From contig DNHM01000046.1 of the NCBI GenBank assembly GCA_003485885.1, positions 1 through 13,808 on the forward strand: 13,808 bases of DNA. The letters are read 5' to 3'. How positions within the stretch are numbered: position 1 is the stretch's first letter; each line of letters starts with the position of its first letter. Shown here in pieces: positions 6,905 through 12,482 of this stretch. The notes under the pieces are model-generated. The model saw only the letters and a program-made list of their open reading frames with translations, was not told the origin of the DNA and made no database searches. This stretch comes from Acidimicrobiaceae bacterium. GTDB lineage: Bacteria > Actinomycetota > Acidimicrobiia > Acidimicrobiales > UBA10347. Both the position numbers and the translations under genes were made by a program.

Positions 6905-7648
6905 CTAGCTGTGACTGGCGATGAAGTCGATGATTGTGGTGTTGATCAGATCGGCGTCGTGGTCGAGGGTTGCTACATGGAAACTGTTCGCAAGGTGCAC
7001 GACGGTGGCATCTGTCCCGACGGTGTCGGCGATGTACTGAGCTGTTGTGGGTGGCACGACATGGTCGTGAGTGCTGACCATGATCAGCGTCGGGCATCCA
7101 ATTGCCGGTAGATCAAAGTTGTCGACGGCGTGTACGAGCGACAACAACGGAGCGAGCGGTGTCTTGTCGTAGGCAAGTTCGACGACGCCTGGTTTGGCGA
7201 TGTCGTTGCCGATTGCATCGATGGTGACCTGGCCACTGTCAATGACGGCTGCCAAACCTGCAGTTCGTTCGGCATTCGGTTCGCCCGCTGAATTGATAAC
7301 CGCGATCCCGGCGATGCCTGGATGACGACTCGCCAGCCACAAGGTCAACGCTCCGCCCATCGACAGGCCCGTCACGAAAACCTTCTCGCACCGTTGGGCA
7401 AGATCGAGATATGACTGCTCAACATGGTGCGACCAGTTATCCCAGCTGGTCGTCAACATGTCGTCGACGGTGGTGCCGTGGCCGGGTAGGCGCGGCATCT
7501 CGACGGTATGGCCAGCGGCTATACACGCGTCAGCGATGGGCCGCATCGACTGAGGAGAGCCGGTGAATCCATGGATCACCAGCACACCTATCGGCCCGGC
7601 TTCGTGCGAAAGTGGCTCTGCGCCTGGGAGGACTTGTGGCTCGGTCAT
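6905..7648 (-). CDS. Alpha/beta hydrolase (carboxylesterase / monoacylglycerol lipase-like)
   Basis: A 247-residue cytoplasmic serine hydrolase of the Est30-like carboxylesterase group. Seen: oxyanion-hole HGFTGSP at 26-32; LPGHG at 54-58; nucleophile elbow GLSMGG with Ser96; probable acid Asp195 in STHDHVVPP; and catalytic His224 in NSFHVATLDHD. It would cleave a carboxylic ester, probably short to medium acyl or a monoacylglycerol. Its ATG overlaps the TGA of the upstream dioxygenase gene by four bases (ATGA), and AGGAG lies seven bases before the start, inside the dioxygenase gene, so the two are very probably co-translated. The substrate might be an ester linked to the dioxygenase product; this is inference. 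No signal peptide. Confidence 0.92.
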   Translation of the reverse strand: MTEPQVLPGAEPLSHEAGPIGVLVIHGFTGSPQSMRPIADACIAAGHTVEMPRLPGHGTTVDDMLTTSWDNWSHHVEQSYLDLAQRCEKVFVTGLSMGGALTLWLASRHPGIAGIAVINSAGEPNAERTAGLAAVIDSGQVTIDAIGNDIAKPGVVELAYDKTPLAPLLSLVHAVDNFDLPAIGCPTLIMVSTHDHVVPPTTAQYIADTVGTDATVVHLANSFHVATLDHDADLINTTIIDFIASHS

Positions 7649-8523
7649 GTATCGGCTCCTGCCTGAAGGTTGGCTCGTACGTCATCGGCGTTCTGCGATC
7701 CAGCGTTGGGGCGAACGAAGGTTTGTAATGGGGGATCGGACACGCCGCGCCAGGCATAGGGGTCAGTACCGCTTGTCGACACGATCGTCCGATAGTCGGT
7801 CGTGCCGACATCGATCCCTTGTTCCATCATCCACGGCAGCGGCGACCACGCGTTCATGTAGTGATTCACCAACGCCATGCGCCGACGCGTACTGCGGTTC
7901 GGAAGCGACCGGTGGAGCAAGTAACCGTTGAAGAAGACCACGCTGCCGGCAGAGACCTCGACGGGGATGGCTGCTTCGTCGTCGAAACCAAATGACTCGT
8001 CGGTCGGATCGAAAAGCTCTGGCTTGCCATGGTCTCGCGTTGGCCACAGCTGGCCGGTGCGATGGCTTCCGGGCAGAACCCACAAACAACCGTTGTCGAT
8101 GTTGGCATCGTCAACGGCGATCCATGCGCCCACGAGCGAACGATCCCGAGTGGGAATGAACCGCTCGTCTTGATGCCATGCTTGGCCCTGCAGCCCGGGC
8201 GGCTTGAAAAAAAGCATGGATTGCATGCACTTGGTGGCCCCGTCCCATTGGGGAAGATGCGCGCCCGTAATCTGCGACAGAACGCCGATGACTCCGTCGT
8301 GTTGCACCATGTCCATTGCCACCGGGCTTACCCAGTGGGGGAAATGCACGGCCAGTACATCGCCGTTGTCAGGAAGGTTTGAGACCGGGTAGTCGCCAGC
8401 GATAAACCGTTGTGCGTCGTCAACGATGCGGGATAGATCATCCGGGCTCACGAGATCAGGTACCACGATGTAGCCGTCTTCGACGAACCGAGTTGCCAGT
8501 GTTGCCTGAGTCTGGGCTGTCAT
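7645..8523 (-). CDS. Phytanoyl-CoA dioxygenase (PhyH) family protein
   Basis: A 292-residue Fe(II)/2-oxoglutarate-dependent oxygenase that would hydroxylate a substrate carbon with release of CO2 and succinate. Seen: an N-terminal 'F-x-x-D-G-Y-I-V-V-P-D' opening typical of the family at 13-23; the iron ligands H117 and D119 in WHQDE, and H204 in LLHRSLPNRS; Arg residues at 213-215 where the family binds 2-oxoglutarate; GCLWVLPGSHRTG at 145-157; and GSVVFFNGYLLH before the distal His. The length is normal. Substrates in this family range from phytanoyl-CoA to ectoine and small metabolites, and cannot be told here. ATG 8523 is supported by a TAGGCT box exactly six bases upstream, suggesting a leaderless transcript. 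It is the first gene of a two-gene operon with the hydrolase. Confidence 0.92.
   Translation of the reverse strand: MTAQTQATLATRFVEDGYIVVPDLVSPDDLSRIVDDAQRFIAGDYPVSNLPDNGDVLAVHFPHWVSPVAMDMVQHDGVIGVLSQITGAHLPQWDGATKCMQSMLFFKPPGLQGQAWHQDERFIPTRDRSLVGAWIAVDDANIDNGCLWVLPGSHRTGQLWPTRDHGKPELFDPTDESFGFDDEAAIPVEVSAGSVVFFNGYLLHRSLPNRSTRRRMALVNHYMNAWSPLPWMMEQGIDVGTTDYRTIVSTSGTDPYAWRGVSDPPLQTFVRPNAGSQNADDVRANLQAGADT
7656..7660 (-). promoter_or_regulatory. Ribosome binding site of the alpha/beta hydrolase
   Basis: AGGAG on the minus strand, seven bases before ATG 7648 and inside the 3' end of the dioxygenase gene. It fixes the hydrolase start and shows that this downstream gene is translated with a Shine-Dalgarno, unlike the first gene of the operon. 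Confidence 0.7.
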
Positions 8524-8729
8524 GGTGTCAGCCTAGATCTCGGGGTCACGGGCGACCACAGCTGGCTGGTGGAGCCGCCCAGTGTGCTGCTCCGCCAGGC
8601 GGTGCCCTAACTGCGGGACCGTTGCTGCTTGGGCGTGGTCGCCGCCGGACTTCCTTGCGTTGACTCCATCGGATTCACAGCATCGCCTTTCTTCGTGTGG
8701 CACGGCGGACAGCCACTCGGTCGGCAGGG
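8524..8729. other. Gap between the dioxygenase and the small cysteine protein genes
   Basis: About 200 bases with the dioxygenase -10 box near the left end and no gene I can support. Short open frames on both strands are rich in Arg, His and Pro and look like shadows. Confidence 0.35.
8530..8535 (-). promoter_or_regulatory. -10 box of the dioxygenase-hydrolase operon
   Basis: TAGGCT on the minus strand, followed by exactly six bases and ATG 8523. The spacing predicts transcription starting at or next to the start codon. No clear -35 is seen. Confidence 0.5.
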
Positions 8730-8948
8730 TCAGGAGCAAGGTTTGCCCATGGAAAGAGCACACAGGGGACAACACGGAAGTTTGGCTGCACCTGGACGGG
8801 GGCCAGGTAGATGCAGGCCACACAGAGTGATGATGGTGCCCGTAGCAATCGGGTCCTGGCCGCCTCCGACGCGGGCGTGATGGTGCACCCGGTCTTCGGC
8901 CGGGGTATCGGCTTCCGATGGCGTCACCTGCGGGCTTCGCTGCGACAT
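8730..8948 (-). CDS. Small Cys/His-rich protein, DUF3039-like
   Basis: A 72-residue protein with a Ser/Thr/Glu-rich front and a conserved-looking back: DRVHHHARV at about 19-27, TGTIITLCG at 36-44, PGPRPG in the 48-53 region, KLPCCPLC at about 56-63, then MGKPC. The order 'D-R-x-x-H, G-x-x-I/V-x-x-LCG, PG-R-P, K-x-P-x-CP-x-C' is what I recall of the actinobacterial DUF3039 family, small probable zinc-binding proteins of unknown role; this match is from memory and not searched. Three to four Cys and the His cluster could bind one metal ion. ATG 8948 is supported by TACGCT six bases upstream, the same start signal as at neighbouring genes. Longer in-frame starts at 8984 and 9119 lack this signal. 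Confidence 0.55.
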   Translation of the reverse strand: MSQRSPQVTPSEADTPAEDRVHHHARVGGGQDPIATGTIITLCGLHLPGPRPGAAKLPCCPLCALSMGKPCS

Positions 8949-8954
8949 GGTTGC

Positions 8955-8960
8955 AGCGTA
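8955..8960 (-). promoter_or_regulatory. -10 box of the small Cys/His-rich protein
   Basis: TACGCT on the minus strand, six bases before ATG 8948. An ATGACT-like -35 stands 18 bases further upstream at about 8979-8984. It supports both the reality of the small gene and its leaderless start. Confidence 0.45.
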
Positions 8961-9317
8961 GAACACGATCGGGTTGAGAGTCATGCGTCGAACGGCAAGA
9001 CTGGCGTGGTGATCGAGGACGAGAGCGATGATGTGGGTGAGGCAAGCGGTGCCGATAGCACGGTGTGTACCGCAATCGACAACGACTGGGGTGATGATCG
9101 GCCCAACCTGTTGATGCACCCGCCGTGCGCCTGTCCCCGGTGTGCTCCCGATGCAGTAGCCAGCTCGGATGAGCGATCTTGGTTACAGGTGTATGGTCGT
9201 ACCCAGCGGATTCGGGTCGAGCCTGCCAAACTTGGTGAGACGGGCCACACTCTGCTGGGTTGAGTCTGCGGTTGGTTGAGTCTGCACTGCCAGAGGTCGG
9301 CAGTAGGTTGGTCGGTA
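8961..9317. other. Region upstream of the DrrAB-type exporter
   Basis: About 350 bases in which I can support no gene. A plus-strand open frame ending at 9263 contains a CACPRC motif, but it overlaps the small minus-strand gene, has no start signal and resembles no family I know. Next to the exporter gene are a 12-base direct repeat (9258-9285), a small hairpin and a TAGGTT box at 9304-9309, eight bases before ATG 9318, which may be its -10. Confidence 0.4.
9258..9285 (+). repeat. Twelve-base direct repeat upstream of the ABC exporter
   Basis: GGTTGAGTCTGC occurs at 9258-9269 and again at 9274-9285, a 16-base period. A hairpin follows at once (CTGCC at 9287-9291, GGCAG at 9299-9303). The pair lies 30-60 bases before the exporter start, where regulators of drug-export operons often bind. 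Confidence 0.55.
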
Positions 9318-10259
9318 ATGAGCGAACTCGTAATAGAAACCTCGGGCCTGAAACGGTCTTTCGGCGATGTGCACGCGGTGAAAGGTGTCGATCTTGCCGT
9401 GAAAAGCGGCGAAATCTATGGCTTCCTCGGACCCAATGGCGCTGGCAAGTCCACCGTGGTGAAGATGCTCATTACGTTGCTGAAGCCGACAGGTGGCACG
9501 GCCACGGTGTTTGGCTACGACGTGGTCGAAGATGCGCCCAAGATCCGGTTGCGTATTGGCACAGCGTTGCAAGACGCATCCCTCGACGAGAAGCAGAGCG
9601 GTCGCGAGATACTGCGTTTGCAAGGAGCGCTTTATGGGCTCACTCGCTCCGAGACAGATACCCGGATCGACGAGCTGAGCTCGTTGATCGATGTCGAGGC
9701 CATCGACCGTTGGATCGGTACCTACTCCGGGGGCATGCGCCGTCGGCTGGATCTGGCTGCGTCGCTTATGCATAGCCCCGATCTGCTTTTCCTCGACGAG
9801 CCAACAACAGGCCTCGATCCACAAAGCCGGGCACAAGTCTGGAAAGAAGTGCGGGCACTGAATACCGAGCTCGGTACCACGATCTTTTTGACCACGCAGT
9901 ACCTCGAAGAAGCCGACGAGCTGGCCGATCGAGTTGGCATCATCAACGACGGTCTGATCGTGGGTGAGGGCACGCCCGAAGACCTGAAACGTGCGATCGG
10001 CGCCGACGTCATTCAGATCATCGTTGATGACACCGACGCTGCAGTCGCTGCGCTTGAGGAACTGTCTGGGGTCGATCACGTCGAACGCGGTCCCCGAGCA
10101 CTGCTCGTCTCTGTCAAGGATGGGGCTGCGACCGTGTCACCGGTTGTTATTGCACTGGATAATGCGGGGGTTGACATCGGTGAGCTCACGCTGCGTACCC
10201 CAACGCTCGACGATGTATTTCTTGAACTTACTGGCGACCGCATCGAGGTGTCCCAATGA
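9318..10259 (+). CDS. DrrA-type ABC transporter ATP-binding protein
   Basis: A 313-residue cytoplasmic ATPase of the daunorubicin-resistance (DrrA) subfamily that would power export of a drug, lipid or other hydrophobic molecule by the membrane partner encoded next. Seen: Walker A GPNGAGKST at 38-46; Q-loop Gln85; signature YSGGMRRRLDLA at 136-147; Walker B DLLFLDEPT at 155-163; D-loop GLD; TTQYLEEADELADR at 192-205, where Gln194 stands at the H-loop position as is usual in DrrA proteins; and the subfamily's C-terminal LRTPTLDDVFLELTG motif. The start ATG 9318 is preceded by a weak AGTAGG and a TAGGTT box eight bases upstream. An in-frame ATG at 9276 falls inside the direct repeat and adds residues not typical of the family. 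The stop overlaps the next ATG by four bases. Confidence 0.94.
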   Translation: MSELVIETSGLKRSFGDVHAVKGVDLAVKSGEIYGFLGPNGAGKSTVVKMLITLLKPTGGTATVFGYDVVEDAPKIRLRIGTALQDASLDEKQSGREILRLQGALYGLTRSETDTRIDELSSLIDVEAIDRWIGTYSGGMRRRLDLAASLMHSPDLLFLDEPTTGLDPQSRAQVWKEVRALNTELGTTIFLTTQYLEEADELADRVGIINDGLIVGEGTPEDLKRAIGADVIQIIVDDTDAAVAALEELSGVDHVERGPRALLVSVKDGAATVSPVVIALDNAGVDIGELTLRTPTLDDVFLELTGDRIEVSQ

Positions 10260-11083
10260 CGGTGACCGACTCGACCCGAAGCGCTGCCGCTCGATCAAAC
10301 GTTCAGGCTCGGCCGTCTGGTTTCTTCCGCGACCTGTGGACAATCGCAATGCGAGCGATCCGCGCTGTTCCTCGCGAACCCGAAGCCTTCCTGCCAGCGC
10401 TGTTTATACCTGCGTTCTTTTTTACGGTCAATGTTGGGGCACTCCAGGACCTCACCGAAGCCATCCCAGGGGCAGGCGATTTCAGCTACAAGAACTTCCA
10501 GCTCCCTACCGCAATTATCTTCGCAGTAACTGGCATAAGTCGAGCCACCGCATTGGTGACCGACATCCAGACGGGCTACTTCGACCGGCTGTTGCTGAGC
10601 CCGGTCCGACGGCTGCCCTTGCTGTTGGGGTTGATGGTTTCGGACTTCATGCTGGTAATCGCGTTGTGTATCCCGGTGATGATCCTGGGACTCTTCGTTG
10701 GTGTCTCGTTCGGCACCGGCGTGCTCGGCGTGCTGCTGTTCATCCTTATTGGTGCATTATGGGGTCTGGCGTTCACCGGCTTCCCCTACGCCATCGCTCT
10801 GAAGACGGCGAACCCGGGCGCTGTTGCGTCCAGCTTCCTGCTGTTCTTCCCCTTTGCATTCCTGACCTCGTCGACCGTGCCGCTCGAGAACCTCACGCCA
10901 TGGATGCGAGCGATCGCTCGGGTAAACCCGATCACCTATGTGCTCGAAGGCATGCGATCGCTTCTCTCCGAAGGATGGCAGTGGGGTGAGATTGGCAAGG
11001 CACTCTTGGCCATCGCCATCCTGGGCACCATTAGCCAAACGATGGCAATGCTGGCCTTGCGGGGCCGACTCGCAAAGAACTAG
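10256..11083 (+). CDS. DrrB-type ABC-2 transporter permease
   Basis: A 275-residue integral membrane protein, the channel partner of the preceding ATPase; two copies of each would make a full exporter. The cytoplasmic N-terminus (1-45) includes the amphipathic connecting stretch FFRDLWTIAMRAIRAVPREP. Membrane helices are predicted by eye at about 46-60, 84-102, 122-142, 150-175, 190-208 and 248-268, the six-helix ABC-2 plan. GYFDRLLLSPVRRLPLLLG at 107-125 corresponds to the conserved ABC-2 'F-x-R-x-L-x-x-P-x-x-R' motif, and VNPITYVLEGMRSL at 223-236 is the conserved 'NP-x-x-Y-x-x-x-x-R' stretch. The ATGA overlap implies coupled translation. The transported substrate is unknown. The gene ends 20 bases from the convergent SRPBCC gene. 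Confidence 0.94.
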   Translation: MTVTDSTRSAAARSNVQARPSGFFRDLWTIAMRAIRAVPREPEAFLPALFIPAFFFTVNVGALQDLTEAIPGAGDFSYKNFQLPTAIIFAVTGISRATALVTDIQTGYFDRLLLSPVRRLPLLLGLMVSDFMLVIALCIPVMILGLFVGVSFGTGVLGVLLFILIGALWGLAFTGFPYAIALKTANPGAVASSFLLFFPFAFLTSSTVPLENLTPWMRAIARVNPITYVLEGMRSLLSEGWQWGEIGKALLAIAILGTISQTMAMLALRGRLAKN

Positions 11084-11103
11084 CAGACAAGCAGAGGTTG
11101 GAC

Positions 11104-11556
11104 TCAGCCTTCGAACGACGCTTTGAGGTTGGCCAAGGTGGTGGCCATGCCTCGAGAGACCATGTCGACTCGGCCCTGAACCCGGTCCTCTGGGGCATCG
11201 ACGAGGGTGGGGGGCAACTGGGTCATCTTCCATGTTTCCGTGACTCGTGTACCGGCTGCGGTGGCCTCGAGGTGATAACCCCATTCGGCCACGGGGTTGT
11301 CCAGCGCACCCACAGTGAAACAGAACGACTGATCCTGATCACAACGCACGACTTCGGCAACGGCACTCCATGTGCGGTCACCGATGGCGTTGTTTCCTTC
11401 GAAACGGTCACCGACCGACTGTCCGTCGCCAACTATCCAGCTGCCGCCCTGGTTTTCTGGACTCCACTCACCCATGCGCTCGAGATCGCGAACGGCGTTG
11501 TAGACCTCCGTAGCTGAGGCGGCGATTTCGACGGTTTCACTGTGTTCCCAAGGCAT
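11104..11556 (-). CDS. SRPBCC family protein (polyketide cyclase/START-like fold)
   Basis: A 150-residue single-domain protein of the helix-grip (SRPBCC) superfamily, which bind hydrophobic ligands and sometimes act as cyclases or aromatases. Seen: the typical opening HSETVEIAASATEVYNAVRDLERMGEWSPE at 5-34 (beta strand, 'A-S-x-x-x-V-y-x-x-v-x-D', then W-S-P); an alternating beta-sheet core with VGDRFEGNN and FTVGALDNPVAEWGYHLEA; GTRVTETWKM near residue 110; and a long C-terminal helix 'R-G-M-A-T-T-L-A-N-L-K-A-S-F'. The length is standard. ATG 11556 is supported by TACGGT six bases upstream. It lies 65 bases downstream of the SDR gene on the same strand and could share its transcript or use its own promoter. 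The ligand is unknown. Confidence 0.85.
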   Translation of the reverse strand: MPWEHSETVEIAASATEVYNAVRDLERMGEWSPENQGGSWIVGDGQSVGDRFEGNNAIGDRTWSAVAEVVRCDQDQSFCFTVGALDNPVAEWGYHLEATAAGTRVTETWKMTQLPPTLVDAPEDRVQGRVDMVSRGMATTLANLKASFEG

Positions 11557-11562
11557 AGGCGC

Positions 11563-11568
11563 ACCGTA
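11563..11568 (-). promoter_or_regulatory. -10 box of the SRPBCC gene
   Basis: TACGGT on the minus strand, exactly six bases before ATG 11556, giving a likely leaderless transcript that begins within the gap after the SDR gene. A GCTCGC/GCGAGC inverted repeat with a one-base centre sits further upstream, near the SDR stop. Confidence 0.45.
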
Positions 11569-11621
11569 GGTGCATCACGCCTCGATCACCAAGTACCGAC
11601 GTGGCTCGCAGCGAGCGGGCG

Positions 11622-12407
11622 TTAAGAGTTGACCATGGAGATACCACCGTCGATTGGCACAGTGACGCCGTTGATGTAAGCGCCCGCTCGACTCGAAAGC
11701 CAGATCACCGTGCCAGCAACATCTTCAGGAGTGCCGATACGCCCTCGAGGGTTGGTTCCTTCGATCGACGCCCGCATCTTCTCGTCTTCGAGCACGTACG
11801 CCATCATCTTCGACTCAAAAGGTCCCGGCGCTATGCAATTGACCGTGATGTTCCGGTCGGCAAGGAACTTGGCCATGTGCCTGGCGAGCATATGGATTGC
11901 AGCCTTCGATGCTGAGTACGAGAAGTTGTCGCCCATCGGCACCTGGATGCCATCGATCGAGCCGGTCATAATCACTCGTCCCGGGTCGTCGGCGGTTGCG
12001 GCAGCGCTCAGCGGATCGAGCAGCGCCTGGGTCAACATGTACGGCGCCTTGACATTGATATCGAGCACCTTGTCGAAACCGGCTTCAGGGAACTCGCCCA
12101 TCGGGGCACCCCACGCAGCGCCTGCGTTGTTGACGAGGATGTGCAGCTTGTCTTCCCGCTCACGGAATGCCTCGACGAACGCGGCAAGGCCCTCGGCGGA
12201 GGACATGTCTGCCGGAATCGAAATACATTCGCCGAGTTCGCTGAGCCGAGCAGCCGTCGCGTTGCAGGCATCGGCCTTGCGAGCAGTGATATAGGTGCGA
12301 ACACCGTTCGTCACGAGACCTTCGGCAATCATCTCGCCGATACCTCGGGAGCCGCCTGTCACGATCGCAACCTTGCCGGACACATCAAACAACTTCGTCA
12401 AATCCAT
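11622..12407 (-). CDS. Classical short-chain dehydrogenase/reductase
   Basis: A 261-residue NAD(P)-dependent oxidoreductase that would interconvert an alcohol and a ketone. Seen: coenzyme-binding TGGSRGIG at 17-24; Arg43 after the second strand (TARKAD), which with the GSRG loop suggests NADP(H); NNAG at 93-96; the catalytic tetrad Asn118, Ser150, Tyr164, Lys168 (YSASK at 164-168); APGPFESKM after the sixth strand; RGRIGTPEDVAGTVIWLSS; and a C-terminal YINGVTVPIDGG. All key residues are present and the length is typical. The DPGRVIMTGSIDGIQ stretch recalls the RhlG-like SDR group, but the substrate is not readable. ATG 12407 has TAGTTT six bases upstream. It is divergent from the sigma-like gene, 75 bases away, and is followed by the SRPBCC gene. 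Confidence 0.93.
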   Translation of the reverse strand: MDLTKLFDVSGKVAIVTGGSRGIGEMIAEGLVTNGVRTYITARKADACNATAARLSELGECISIPADMSSAEGLAAFVEAFREREDKLHILVNNAGAAWGAPMGEFPEAGFDKVLDINVKAPYMLTQALLDPLSAAATADDPGRVIMTGSIDGIQVPMGDNFSYSASKAAIHMLARHMAKFLADRNITVNCIAPGPFESKMMAYVLEDEKMRASIEGTNPRGRIGTPEDVAGTVIWLSSRAGAYINGVTVPIDGGISMVNS

Positions 12408-12413
12408 CGTGTG

Positions 12414-12419
12414 AAACTA
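12414..12419 (-). promoter_or_regulatory. -10 box of the short-chain dehydrogenase gene
   Basis: TAGTTT on the minus strand with exactly six bases to ATG 12407. No -35 match is seen at 17-18 bases. The spacing predicts a leaderless transcript. Confidence 0.5.
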
Positions 12420-12482
12420 GCGGACGAAGACGGCCCAGGCCTTGACACGGCAGATAGTTGTATCGGCGCGAGACTGGAGGCT

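Noticed and set aside
8730..8948. HNH endonuclease fragment
   Set aside because: HH followed by ITLCGLH looked like an HNH site at first, but the spacing and the PGPRPG-KLPCCPLC end fit a DUF3039-like small protein better.
8811..9263. A 150-codon plus-strand open frame with a CACPRC motif
   Set aside because: It is antisense to the small Cys/His-rich gene in part, has no start signal, and the translation matches nothing I know. Kept only as a note.
11594..11625. GCTCGC/GCGAGC inverted repeat near the SDR stop as a terminator
   Set aside because: A one-base centre allows only a four-pair stem with a five-base loop, too weak to call.
12442..12466. TTGACA with TATCGG as promoter of the sigma-like gene
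   Set aside because: The spacer is only 13 bases and the -10 match is poor. The usual 17-base position holds GC-rich sequence.
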